From: an uncultured Gammaproteobacteria bacterium
GTDB taxonomy: Bacteria > Pseudomonadota > Gammaproteobacteria > Nitrosococcales > Methylophagaceae
Direction of reading: 5' to 3'
DNA length: 64,000 bases
NCBI GenBank assembly: GCA_905479985.1
Contig: CAJQOM010000013.1
Span: forward strand, 1 to 64,000
A program made the position numbers and the translations under genes. Shown piece after piece: positions 1 to 9,266 of this stretch; position 1 is the stretch's first letter; every line of letters begins with the position of its first letter. The notes beneath the pieces were generated by a model. That model was not told the DNA's origin. It was given only the letters and a program-made list of their open reading frames with translations, and did not search any database.

Positions 1-76
1 AGTCACCTTTCTGCCATCGATCCCACATCAGGGCTTTCTGAGTTTCCGTGTAATAAATCCGAGGTCTTTGTTTCAT
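1..76 (-). CDS. IS30-family transposase, N-terminal fragment (runs off window edge)
   Basis: Reverse complement from ATG at 76 reads MKQRPRIYYTETQKALMWDRWQKGD..., typical of IS30-family transposase N-termini; RBS aaggag upstream. Confidence 0.8.
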   Translation of the reverse strand, partial: MKQRPRIYYTETQKALMWDRWQKGD

Positions 77-138
77 TTGCAACACTCCTTTTACTTACGT
101 AAATCTTATAGTGTTGCGTCGACCGGTTGAACTCACAG
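1..138 (-). mobile_element. IS30-family insertion sequence, end only; terminal inverted repeat about 111-138
   Basis: gtgttgcgtcgaccggttgaactcacag at 111-138 resembles IS30-type terminal repeats (TGTAGATTCAATTGGTCAACGCAACA from memory) and lies just upstream of the transposase start. Confidence 0.7.
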
Positions 139-285
139 CACACATCAGACACTCTGTATGATCGATCTTGATGTGTTCTATCGTCAATAGTAACTTGGGT
201 AGTTCAAACAGGTTAGGACGGCTTACAGATCAATCTAAAACCGCCTTATGTCAGTACGTTTTCTACACAAACCTATCTTTGTTAT

Positions 286-1359
286 TTATTGTTTTAGTTC
301 AAAGTTGAGTGGCTCGTTTCTAGCTATTTTCTGTTGAATTTCTTTTATCGACTTCTCTATAGCAACGAAACGTTCTGGTGTTGCAGGATGTGATGATGCA
401 TGGTTAGTAGCGATACTACCCGGGTGTATTGCTGCCATTCGACGCCAAAAGTCGGCTGAGCCTTCGAGTTCATAGCCAGATTTTGCTATCAAATACATGC
501 CTACATAATCGGCTTCAGCTTCAAAGTCTTGTGAGTAGGCATTTGCAGACATCTTACCAAACGCATTTTGGGTATCAATGCCGTATGCAGCGGCAACGAC
601 GTCAAAGATGGTCCCTATTACATAGTTAGTAGTTTTTGCTGAGATATGTTCCATTATGTTGTGGGCAATTTCGTGTCCAACAACTAGGCTGAGCTCCTTG
701 TCACTTTGCGTGAACCGCATCATGCCTTGAGTAAAAATAATATTATCGCCATCGGCAAAGGCATTAACCGTATCTATTTCTTGTAGCTGTACACCGTATT
801 TACATATATCAACAGTATTTATTGTATGTGTCTTTGTAAGCCCGCTTGAGTCTTCAACTTCTAGACTCCAAGTTGTTCTTTCTGGCTCTTCCTCGTTTAG
901 GGCTGCCAGTATTTTTGGGGCTTCTTTAGTGGCCGGAATGATTTTCCCATTGACCTTTTTGATGATGTCGCCTTTACGGATACCAGCCTGTTCTGCTGGG
1001 CTTTGTGGTGTTACAACTAGTACACGAACATTACTATCCATATTGAGTGCATCTCTAGCTGCTTGTTGTTGTTCTGCATCTTTGTAGGTATATATGTTTT
1101 GAGCAATAAAGCCTGCTGAAGGTATTGTGTTATCAACACATAAGTCTGAGTTGTTTTTTAATATAGGCCAGGCAGTGTTTTGTAGGCGCTCATACTGAGA
1201 GAAGTAGTTTTTTACAGCAAGCTCACGTTGTTTTCTTGCTTCATTGGCAACGGCACCTTCATCTACATCCATTCTGACTGTTTTAGGGGAGACAATACAG
1301 CCAGAGAATAGTAGAGATGAGATAAGTGAGATAGTAAGAAGTTTTAGCTTTCGCATCAT
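286..1359 (-). CDS. M48-family metalloprotease lipoprotein with PDZ domain
   Basis: Lipobox LLFSGC; PDZ-like segment (SPAEQAGIRKGDIIKKVNG); HEIAH zinc motif; EAEADYVG. Confidence 0.88.
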   Translation of the reverse strand: MMRKLKLLTISLISSLLFSGCIVSPKTVRMDVDEGAVANEARKQRELAVKNYFSQYERLQNTAWPILKNNSDLCVDNTIPSAGFIAQNIYTYKDAEQQQAARDALNMDSNVRVLVVTPQSPAEQAGIRKGDIIKKVNGKIIPATKEAPKILAALNEEEPERTTWSLEVEDSSGLTKTHTINTVDICKYGVQLQEIDTVNAFADGDNIIFTQGMMRFTQSDKELSLVVGHEIAHNIMEHISAKTTNYVIGTIFDVVAAAYGIDTQNAFGKMSANAYSQDFEAEADYVGMYLIAKSGYELEGSADFWRRMAAIHPGSIATNHASSHPATPERFVAIEKSIKEIQQKIARNEPLNFELKQ

Positions 1360-1413
1360 TTTAGTCCCTTAAAAGTTATAGTAAATGTACAGAAATTTAT
1401 TAAATTAATAAAG

Positions 1414-2640
1414 CTAACGATTCAACACAGCAACAGCATCAGACAAATGAGCAGGTGCAAGGTGAGCATAGCGTAGCGTCATCTTGATGTCTGAATGTCC
1501 AAGCAATTCACGTACGCTATTAAGGTCAACACCAGCACTGACAAGACGACTAGCAAAGTGATGACGCAAATCATGGAGTCGGAAGTCACTAATCTTTGCA
1601 TCACGTAGTAAGACCTTCCACGCTTTATCGATGTTGGTAAAACGTTTGCCATGTTTACCCACGAACACAGAACCAGCGTTTCGTTTTGTTTGGCGCTGCC
1701 ATGTTTGTAACACGTCAAAGGCTCCAACGTTAAGCGGTATATACCGTGTCTGACCTGTCTTTGACGTGTTACCTACAACGGTAATACGTTTATTGGTAAA
1801 GTCGACATCTTGCCAGCGTAGATTGAACATTTCACCTCGACGCATGCCGGTGTTTATCAGCAACAGAATCATAGGGTGAACGTGATCTTGATAACCGCCT
1901 AGGATGGCTTCTAAGCGTACAAATTGCTTACCATCATAGAAGGGATTTGATTTGGCTAAACGACGATCACGGGATCGTAGCGTGGCTCTCAGACGCTCTT
2001 CTTCATCAGGTGTTAAGTAACGAACAATTGCCCGACTATCAGACTTCTGTTTCTTGACCTTCGCGATGGGATTGGCATCAATTACTTCCCACTCAACAGC
2101 ACGATTGAACATGGCTTTTAACGTACCAATGTAGCGGTTGGACGTTGAAGCACTCAATCCGTCTTTATGACGTTTAGAACGCCACTTTTCAATATCCCAT
2201 GCTGTGACTCTATCAAGACGCTTATCAAACAGATGTTTAAACTGATTGAAGGGCATTCTATTTTTAGGCGTCTTATTGTGTGTGGTAAACCAAGGCAGGT
2301 AAGTGTCGGTGATGAAGTTGCCAAGTTTAGCCACTGGCTTAATGTTTCGTGCAGTTTGTTTCTCACGTTGTGGGTCACCACCGAGTTTTACTTCTGCATA
2401 GAGCTTCTCTGCGACCTTACGAGCGGCAGGAATGGAAAGGGCTGGGTAGTTACCGATTGTATAACGAAGACGACGGCCATCAGGAGCCGTATACATCAAG
2501 CTGAAGGTCATCGTGCCAGATATATAACGCTTGAGCTTAAAGCCAGCCATGACGGTGTCGGTGACTTCAAAATGCTTGTCGGTCTGTTGCTTACTCATCT
2601 TTGTAGCATGGGCAGGTGTAAGCTTGTGTTTATAGTCCAT
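1414..2640 (-). CDS. Tyrosine-type site-specific integrase/recombinase
   Basis: Catalytic motifs TGMRRGEMFNLRW, HDLRHHFAS, LLGHSDIKMTLRYAH; N-terminal arm-type DNA-binding region. Confidence 0.93.
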   Translation of the reverse strand: MDYKHKLTPAHATKMSKQQTDKHFEVTDTVMAGFKLKRYISGTMTFSLMYTAPDGRRLRYTIGNYPALSIPAARKVAEKLYAEVKLGGDPQREKQTARNIKPVAKLGNFITDTYLPWFTTHNKTPKNRMPFNQFKHLFDKRLDRVTAWDIEKWRSKRHKDGLSASTSNRYIGTLKAMFNRAVEWEVIDANPIAKVKKQKSDSRAIVRYLTPDEEERLRATLRSRDRRLAKSNPFYDGKQFVRLEAILGGYQDHVHPMILLLINTGMRRGEMFNLRWQDVDFTNKRITVVGNTSKTGQTRYIPLNVGAFDVLQTWQRQTKRNAGSVFVGKHGKRFTNIDKAWKVLLRDAKISDFRLHDLRHHFASRLVSAGVDLNSVRELLGHSDIKMTLRYAHLAPAHLSDAVAVLNR

Positions 2641-2754
2641 AGAATGGCTTCCTGACTGGTTTTAAGGCCAGTTTAGCAAGCCTAGGTAGGAAGCCAAGGG
2701 TAGTATGATTTGTTGGGTAATAACTATGTATGATAAAAGTAGACAGTATCTAAT

Positions 2755-3507
2755 TTGCACAGAACGAGAATGAAAATGAAATTATTCCCTTCCCTTAATG
2801 AAAGGCTTCTTACCATAGCTATACTTGCTTTTGTATCAGGTCTGGTTTTGGGTCTTGTGGCAACTGTATCTAAAGCGGAACTCGTAACTGCTGCTCTAAC
2901 TCTATCAGCTACATTTTTGGGTGCCTACTATGCATTCTCATTACAGTCTAAGAAAGCTAAGCTTGAACAACTTCAACAAAGGAAGACACAAGGCAATCTG
3001 GCTATTTTTAATATCTCAAGAATTTATAATATGTTTCTTTGTGTTAGGAATCAGTTCATAGATCCATCTAGAGATTCGCTTGGAAGGCATTTTGAGATAC
3101 AGGCTTCATATGAGTTCGAAAAGAACTTCGATTTTAATTATGCAGAGTTAGCTTTCCTATTTAACAGTACCGTTCCAAACATACTAGGTGAGATAAACAC
3201 GTTACATAATCAAGTTACGTCGACGATCGAATTGATAAATCATCGTTCAGCTTTTCATAGAGAGCAACTTCAACCTAAATTAGAATCAGCTGGCTTAGTA
3301 GGTGACGGTTACAATCTTGAAGAGGTGGAAAAGGTGGTTGGCCCGAGACTTACCATAACTATGAAAACATCGACTGATGATATGGTAGAAGCTGTTGATG
3401 ATATTATTGAAAGGTGTGAAACGATCTCAAAAGAGTTGAATAGGGTTTTGGTTGAGAGACTAGATGAGACTGGTATTGTTAGCTTGATTCCTGTTGACAA
3501 TGCATAA
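2755..3507 (+). CDS. Hypothetical protein with N-terminal transmembrane segments
   Basis: ORF of 250 aa with two hydrophobic stretches near N-terminus then coiled/soluble region. Confidence 0.6.
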   Translation: MHRTRMKMKLFPSLNERLLTIAILAFVSGLVLGLVATVSKAELVTAALTLSATFLGAYYAFSLQSKKAKLEQLQQRKTQGNLAIFNISRIYNMFLCVRNQFIDPSRDSLGRHFEIQASYEFEKNFDFNYAELAFLFNSTVPNILGEINTLHNQVTSTIELINHRSAFHREQLQPKLESAGLVGDGYNLEEVEKVVGPRLTITMKTSTDDMVEAVDDIIERCETISKELNRVLVERLDETGIVSLIPVDNA

Positions 3508-3651
3508 AATTTATACCGTTGATTAGACAACAATAACCTTTAAGAACGAGTTCCATTGAAATTGCACCGTTTGTTAAAATACAACGCCGCTCGCATGCCG
3601 CTCATCAGCCGTTTTAACAAGCTTTACGTCGAACAGCTAAACTTACCCTGC

Positions 3652-3657
3652 TATAAT
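3652..3657 (+). promoter_or_regulatory. Probable -10 element (TATAAT) of the tRNA-Arg promoter
   Basis: Exact TATAAT 11 bp before tRNA 5' end; -35 not clear. Confidence 0.45.
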
Positions 3658-3667
3658 GCCTGCCGTT

Positions 3668-3744
3668 GCCCCCGTAGCTCAGCTGGATAGAGCGTCCCCC
3701 TCCTAAGGGGAAGGTCGTGCGTTCGAATCGCGCCGGGGGCACCA
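3668..3744 (+). tRNA. tRNA-Arg, anticodon CCU, CCA encoded
   Basis: GCCCCCG...CGGGGGC acceptor pairing, anticodon stem TCCCC/GGGGA with loop CTCCTAA, T-loop GTTCGAATC, encoded CCA. Confidence 0.96.
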
Positions 3745-3752
3745 AAAGGTGT

Positions 3753-4028
3753 TTAGATATAAAGCGTAATGTCCGCTTCGCTGGCGAATTCTAAGAAGGT
3801 GGCTGCACCACCTCGGCTGATATTTTGGATAAAGTCTTCATCTTTGAAATCAAACAAGTCGACGGTCATTTTGCAGAAAGCAGGAATATCTTGTTTGGCC
3901 CTGATATCTGTGGCGATGAGGTGTAAGCATTCACCCGCAGACATGCCGGATAAGGCTTGGCGTGCTTTTAAAACAGGCAGAGGACAGTTTAGTTCTGAAG
4001 TGTCGAGTTCTAGATTAAAATCTGACAT
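3753..4028 (-). CDS. TusA/SirA-family sulfurtransferase
   Basis: ELDTSELNCPLPVLKARQAL (CPxP motif). Confidence 0.85.
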   Translation of the reverse strand: MSDFNLELDTSELNCPLPVLKARQALSGMSAGECLHLIATDIRAKQDIPAFCKMTVDLFDFKDEDFIQNISRGGAATFLEFASEADITLYI

Positions 4029-4088
4029 AAGTCCTTTCCAAAGTCATCGTTTTAGCTTTTAATGCAATGATAAACTTAACTGAAGCAG

Positions 4089-5582
4089 TTGTCTCTTGGA
4101 ACCCTCCCGATGCACGGAATGTCTAGACTGACTATGAGAATACGATTTGTCATTACCTTAATGGCTTTGTTAGCTTGGCCATTTTCTTATGGCAACGCGG
4201 CTGACATTGCTTTGCCAGATATTGGCGACAGTGCTGGCGCGTTGATTTCTCCGCAACAGGAATATCGTATCGGGCAGGCTTTTTTCTGGCGATTACAGCA
4301 GTCTGTTGATTTGGTTGAAGATCCAGAAGTGAATCATTATATTAAGAGCTTAGGCCAGCGTTTAGTGTCTCACAGTGATGCGCCTGCTTTGCCTTTTAAA
4401 TTTTTTATGGTGCCTGACCCAACGGTGAATGCTTTTGCGGCACCAGGTGGGTTTATTGGCGTCAATGCAGGACTGTTATTGACGAGCCAACAAGAAGATG
4501 AGTTAGCATCGGTATTAGCGCATGAAATCGCGCATGTCACACAACGGCATCTATTACGAAGTGTTGAAAAACATAATCAATCGAGCATACCTCGTGCGGC
4601 AGCGTTGTTAGGGGCTGCTTTACTAGCAGCTGTTGACCCACAGGCTGGGGTAGCTGCATTAACGGTCGTGCAAGCGAGTGCAGTTCAAGCTCAGATTGAT
4701 CATACGCGTGCGCATGAGGCTGAGGCTGATAATTTGGGCATGTTGAATTTGGTACGTTCCGGGTTTGATGCGCAGGCAATGCCGACGTTTTTTGAACGTC
4801 TTCAGCAAACAAGTCGGTTTTATACCGGTAATAAGGTGCCAGAGTTTTTACGGACTCATCCGGTGACGACATCCCGAATAGCTGAGGCGCGTGGTCGTGC
4901 AGTGACTTATCAGGAAAGAAGCCAGAGACGTGATGACTTGTCGTTCTATTTAATACGTGAAAAGTTACGGGTGATGACAACGTCTAACTTGATTGCGTTA
5001 AAGCAACATTATGTTAATACGATTAAGAAAGGCAATAACCGGAATACAGTTGCAACACGTTATGGTTATGGCTTGGTTTTATCTGAGATGGGGGAATACA
5101 GCAAGGCGCGTAAGGCAATAAAAGCGTTAATTTCTGAGGATAAAGAGCGATTAACTTATCAATTGGCTTTAGCTGATATTGAAAAAGCCAATGGTCGATT
5201 ATCCGAAGCATTAACGATTTATAAGGTGAATCAAAAGTTGTATCCGAATGATTACGCTTTGTCAGTAGAGCAAGCGATAGCGCTGCTACAAGTGCGTGAT
5301 CCTGCACAGGCATCGGCATTATTATTAGTGCAACTGGAGGCTGGTCGGGGTTCTGGTCAGTTGTATAAATTGTTGGCACAAGCACAAGGTGATTTGGGCA
5401 AGACGAGCGATGCGCATGGTTGGTTAGGTGAGTATTACTATAGTGCTGGTCGCTTTGAACAATCAGAAGAGCAGTTTAAGTTAGCTGTAAAGTCAGCACG
5501 AGGTGATCAATATCAATTGGCTAAGTTGAACTCTCGGTTACGTGAAGTTGAGGCGACTCAAGTATTGATGGAAGCGCTATGA
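4089..5582 (+). CDS. M48-family periplasmic metalloprotease with TPR repeats (BepA/YfgC-like)
   Basis: HEIAHVTQRH zinc motif, FAAPGGFIGVNAGLL, C-terminal TPR-like helices; signal peptide. Confidence 0.9.
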   Translation: MSLGTLPMHGMSRLTMRIRFVITLMALLAWPFSYGNAADIALPDIGDSAGALISPQQEYRIGQAFFWRLQQSVDLVEDPEVNHYIKSLGQRLVSHSDAPALPFKFFMVPDPTVNAFAAPGGFIGVNAGLLLTSQQEDELASVLAHEIAHVTQRHLLRSVEKHNQSSIPRAAALLGAALLAAVDPQAGVAALTVVQASAVQAQIDHTRAHEAEADNLGMLNLVRSGFDAQAMPTFFERLQQTSRFYTGNKVPEFLRTHPVTTSRIAEARGRAVTYQERSQRRDDLSFYLIREKLRVMTTSNLIALKQHYVNTIKKGNNRNTVATRYGYGLVLSEMGEYSKARKAIKALISEDKERLTYQLALADIEKANGRLSEALTIYKVNQKLYPNDYALSVEQAIALLQVRDPAQASALLLVQLEAGRGSGQLYKLLAQAQGDLGKTSDAHGWLGEYYYSAGRFEQSEEQFKLAVKSARGDQYQLAKLNSRLREVEATQVLMEAL

Positions 5583-6070
5583 CATCGACGATTCAATCTG
5601 GCCGAAGAACGGTATTAAAGCAGTTTATCTCAGCATCAACATTAGCGATGGTGGCGGCCAGTGGTTTGTTATTGCCGCAACGTGTTTTAGCGCATTGGCC
5701 GAATGATGCTTTCGGCGCTGACACGGTGGAAGATGTTCTGTTGGCTTTGATGGGCCAAGCCGATGAAATTAAAAATAGTGATGTGACATTTTCTGTTGGT
5801 AAGCCGGCGAAGTTGGTGACGAATGGTCAGTCTGTGACGGTTGAAGTTGCAAGTCGCTTAGCTAATATCGAACGGGTTGCCGTGTTAGTTGATAATAACC
5901 CCAACCCTTTGGTCATGAGTTTTGATTTGACGGGTTCAGTCATGATGCCGTTGAAATCGAGAATTAAAATTGTCGAGGGTGAATCTCAGGTTATTGCCGT
6001 GATTCGGGCGGATGGAAAACTTTATAAAACGACACGTAATTTACGTGTCTATGCGGGCGGTAACCCTTAA
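5579..6070 (+). CDS. SoxY-like carrier protein lacking the C-terminal GGCGG cysteine
   Basis: SoxY-like fold signature (PAKLVTNGQSVTVEV...NPNPLVMSFDL...) but terminus is VYAGGNP-stop. Confidence 0.75.
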   Translation: MTSTIQSGRRTVLKQFISASTLAMVAASGLLLPQRVLAHWPNDAFGADTVEDVLLALMGQADEIKNSDVTFSVGKPAKLVTNGQSVTVEVASRLANIERVAVLVDNNPNPLVMSFDLTGSVMMPLKSRIKIVEGESQVIAVIRADGKLYKTTRNLRVYAGGNP

Positions 6071-6387
6071 TGTCGATGTTACACCAAGATCGACTAAGGG
6101 CAACGTTACATGCTGAGCATACTGAAGTACGCGTATTGTTGATACATCCAATGACATCTGGGCGCAGCGTTAATAAGGTGTTGGATGCGTCACCGCTTCA
6201 TTTTATTCAAGATATTCATTGTTGGCGAAATGATGAGACGATGTTGACGGTAAAGTGTGGGCCTGCGACAGCTGAAAATCCCTACTTTTCTTTTCGGCTT
6301 GTCGGTGGTGAGCTTGGTGACAAGATTAAAGTCCGCTGGGTTGATAATCTTGGCGAGAAAGGGGCTGTTCAAGCCTTAGTAAAATAA
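6070..6387 (+). CDS. SoxZ-like protein
   Basis: EVRVLLIHPMTSGR ... NPYFSFRLVGGELGDKIKVRWVDNLGEKG; overlaps soxY-like stop. Confidence 0.85.
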   Translation: MSMLHQDRLRATLHAEHTEVRVLLIHPMTSGRSVNKVLDASPLHFIQDIHCWRNDETMLTVKCGPATAENPYFSFRLVGGELGDKIKVRWVDNLGEKGAVQALVK

Positions 6388-6398
6388 GCTATTAGGCT

Positions 6399-6893
6399 TT
6401 AGTGCCCACCTTGTTTTGCTATATAGCATTGATGGTATTCTTCGGCGGCATAAAAGGTGTCAGCCGGTGTAATTTCAGTGACAATAGGGTGTTTGCTAAA
6501 GCGCGTTTGATTAAGGTTTTGTTTTTTGCTGGTCGCTAATGCTTGTTGTTCAGGCGTGTGGTAAAAAATAGCGGATCGGTATTGTGTCCCTCTGTCTGGG
6601 CCTTGTTGGTTTAATGTTGTCGGGTCATGAATTTGCCAGAAAAAGTCGAGTAGTTGTTCGTAGCTGATCAGGGCTGAGTCAAAGGTGACTTCTATGGCTT
6701 CAGCGTGGCCGGTCGCCCCGGTGCAGACCGCTTTATAGTCGGGTGATTCAGTCTGGCCAGCGGTGTAACCGACGCGGGTCGAGATAATGCCTGTGAGTTG
6801 TCGAAATTTGGCTTCAACACCCCAGAAACAGCCTGCTGCAAAAGTTGCGATGTCCATTGTTTGTTCCTTATCGTGATGATGTGGTTGCGCCAC
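6399..6893 (-). CDS. msrA: Peptide-methionine (S)-S-oxide reductase
   Basis: FAAGCFWGVEAKF, GHAEAIEVTFD, EEYHQCYIAK. Confidence 0.95.
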   Translation of the reverse strand: MAQPHHHDKEQTMDIATFAAGCFWGVEAKFRQLTGIISTRVGYTAGQTESPDYKAVCTGATGHAEAIEVTFDSALISYEQLLDFFWQIHDPTTLNQQGPDRGTQYRSAIFYHTPEQQALATSKKQNLNQTRFSKHPIVTEITPADTFYAAEEYHQCYIAKQGGH

Positions 6894-6949
6894 TATATGA
6901 AAGCTTCTATCCTTAAAGGATTGTTTAATTTATCTTAACTCAAAGTAGG

Positions 6950-7615
6950 ATGTTGATGGTGTTAAACCGAGATACTGCCCATTTCAATATGTTGGAGCAA
7001 CAAGTGCGGCCGACGGATGTGTCGGATGTGCGTTTGTTGGCGGCTTTACGTCAAGTGAAGCGCGTTGACTTTATTGGCGCTGACTTAGCCGGATTGGCTT
7101 ATGCGGATACGGCGTTGCCTATGGGCTTTGGCCAAACGATGTTGCCCCCCATTACACAAAGCAAAATGTTGCAAGCATTGGCGGTTCAGGAGAATGAATC
7201 TGTCTTTGAAATTGGGACTGGCACCGGTTACTTGACGGCATTGCTAGCGGTGTTAGCGAAGTCGGTTGAGACGGTTGAAATCGTACCGGAATTATCGGCA
7301 ATGGCTGTACAGAATCTACAGGCTGGAGGCTTCGACAATGTCGTGTGTCATGTTGGCGATGCTGCGACACAGTGGCCTTTGAATGAGCGTGTTGATGTGA
7401 TTGTGTCGACGGCTGCTTTTGTGACGATACCAGAGGCCTATTTGCTCCAGCTAGAAGTCGGTGGCCGAATGTTGGCAGTGGTTGGCGAAGGTAAGACAAT
7501 GGAAATGCAGCTAGTGAACCGTGTTGCTGAAAGAGAATGGCAAACAAAAACGGTATTAGAAACCGTGATTCCGCCGGTTATTAATGCCGAACCTCAACCT
7601 GAATTTGAATTTTAA
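6950..7615 (+). CDS. Protein-L-isoaspartate O-methyltransferase family protein
   Basis: MLEQQVRP, PMGFGQTMLPP, VFEIGTGTGYLTALLA. Confidence 0.88.
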   Translation: MLMVLNRDTAHFNMLEQQVRPTDVSDVRLLAALRQVKRVDFIGADLAGLAYADTALPMGFGQTMLPPITQSKMLQALAVQENESVFEIGTGTGYLTALLAVLAKSVETVEIVPELSAMAVQNLQAGGFDNVVCHVGDAATQWPLNERVDVIVSTAAFVTIPEAYLLQLEVGGRMLAVVGEGKTMEMQLVNRVAEREWQTKTVLETVIPPVINAEPQPEFEF

Positions 7616-7617
7616 AT

Positions 7618-7941
7618 ATGAAGCAATTAAGTGCACGCGAAGTGTCTGACTTATTATCAGAGGATCCAGCTTTGACGGTGGTCGATGTCCGGGAGTTGGA
7701 TGAATTAGCCTATGGCAAGATAGCGAGTGCCTTGCATATTCCGATGCAGACCATTCCCAATGCGTTACATCAACTAGGCGCAGATACGGGTCAGACAGTC
7801 GTTTTAGTGTGTCATGCTGGTATGCGCAGCATGCATGTTGCTCAGTATTTGGAAGGATTGGGATATAGCGATGTCATTAATTTGGTGGGCGGTATGAATA
7901 GCTGGGCCACCGATGTTGATCAATCGATGTCAGTCTATTGA
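7618..7941 (+). CDS. Rhodanese-like domain protein
   Basis: VVDVRELDEL, HIPMQTIP, VLVCHAGMRS active-site Cys loop. Confidence 0.9.
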   Translation: MKQLSAREVSDLLSEDPALTVVDVRELDELAYGKIASALHIPMQTIPNALHQLGADTGQTVVLVCHAGMRSMHVAQYLEGLGYSDVINLVGGMNSWATDVDQSMSVY

Positions 7942-9266
7942 GGATGAATGTGAAGCGAATAATAGTAAGTTTAGGCTTGATGGCGGCATTGTCGTCTTCA
8001 ATGAGTTATGCCGAAAATTTGATGGATGTTTTCAATAGTGCATTGGTCAATGACCCACAATTGTTAGCAGAGGCTGCGGCACAGCGTGCTGTGGGTGAAT
8101 TAGATGCACAAGCGACGGCGCGTTTTTTACCACAATTGTCGTTATCGGCGAATGATGGCAAAGTAAAACGTCAATCGTCTGCTCAGACGTTTGGTGGCGA
8201 TCGGGAATATAACAATCATGGTTATACTTTAAGCCTGACACAGCCGCTTTATCGGCAACAAAACTATGTACAAAGTGAGCAAGCTGATATTGCAATAGCG
8301 CGAGCACAAGCGAGTTATCAGATTGCAGAACAAGCTCTGATATTGCGGGTTGCCGAGCGGTATTTTGACTTTTTAGCGCGACAAGATGAAGTGCAATTTT
8401 CAACGGCTGAAAAAACCGCGAATGCCAAACAGTTAGAACAAGTTCAGCAGCGGTTTGATTTGGGCTTAGCGACGATTACGGATTTAAGTGAATCACAAGC
8501 CGGTTTTGATTTGTCCAATGCGGATGTGATTACAGCAGACAATGAATTAGCGAATAGTCGTGAGCGATTATTAGAAACCTCAGGTTTGTACTTGGAAGGC
8601 TTAGCGGTATTAAAGTCAGACACACCTTTGGTTAAGCCTGAACCTGAAGTGAGTCAACAATGGGTTGAGGTAGCGTTAAAGCAAAACCCTAATTTACGGG
8701 TCGTTCAGAAGTCGAAAGAAGATGCGCAACAAGTGATTGCATTAGAAAAAAGTGGTCATCTTCCAAGCTTAGATTTAGTCGGTGAAAAGAACTACACCTC
8801 TCAAAGTGATAGTAGTTTTGGTGGCAGCAGTAAGGTGCATCAGGAAACCGTTAGCATACGATTTAATTTGCCGATTTATGAAGGTGGCGGTGTGTCATCA
8901 CGGGTAAGACAAGCGTCACATCGTCTCGATGAAGCGATGCAGAATGAAGAAGTGCAGCGTCGTGCAGTGGTACGTCAAAGCCGAGAGGCCTTTAACGGTG
9001 TGATATCAGGCATTAGTCGAGTTAAGGCGTTAAATCAGGCTTTGGTTTCTGGCAAAAAAGCATTGGAGTCCACTGAAGCAGGTTATGAAGTGGGTACGCG
9101 GACGACAGTGGATGTACTCAATGTGCGTCGTGATTTGTTTAGGGCAAAACGTGATTATGCCAGCTCGCGTTATGACTATATTTTGTCTAGCTTGCGTTTA
9201 AAGCAAGCGGCAGGTATTTTAAGCCCGCTTGACCTAACTCAAATTAATGCGTGGTTAGAGGAATAA
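7938..9266 (+). CDS. TolC-family outer-membrane efflux protein
   Basis: Signal peptide, NPQLLA-type repeat, QPLYRQQNYVQSEQADIAIA, LPIYEGGGVSSRV. Confidence 0.9.
   Translation: MRMNVKRIIVSLGLMAALSSSMSYAENLMDVFNSALVNDPQLLAEAAAQRAVGELDAQATARFLPQLSLSANDGKVKRQSSAQTFGGDREYNNHGYTLSLTQPLYRQQNYVQSEQADIAIARAQASYQIAEQALILRVAERYFDFLARQDEVQFSTAEKTANAKQLEQVQQRFDLGLATITDLSESQAGFDLSNADVITADNELANSRERLLETSGLYLEGLAVLKSDTPLVKPEPEVSQQWVEVALKQNPNLRVVQKSKEDAQQVIALEKSGHLPSLDLVGEKNYTSQSDSSFGGSSKVHQETVSIRFNLPIYEGGGVSSRVRQASHRLDEAMQNEEVQRRAVVRQSREAFNGVISGISRVKALNQALVSGKKALESTEAGYEVGTRTTVDVLNVRRDLFRAKRDYASSRYDYILSSLRLKQAAGILSPLDLTQINAWLEE

Noticed and set aside
2167-2655. 162-aa plus-strand ORF antisense to the integrase
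   Set aside because: Fully antisense to a gene with strong catalytic motifs; no domain resemblance
3668-3744. tRNA-Arg(CCU) as attachment site for the 1414-2640 integrase
   Set aside because: The integrase lies on the 5' side of the tRNA, whereas tRNA-targeting elements normally sit at the 3' end; I saw no tRNA 3' fragment repeat between the integrase and the tRNA
4537-5385. Minus-strand ORFs of 147 and 120 aa inside the BepA-like protease gene
   Set aside because: Antisense artefacts of codon bias within a clear M48-TPR gene
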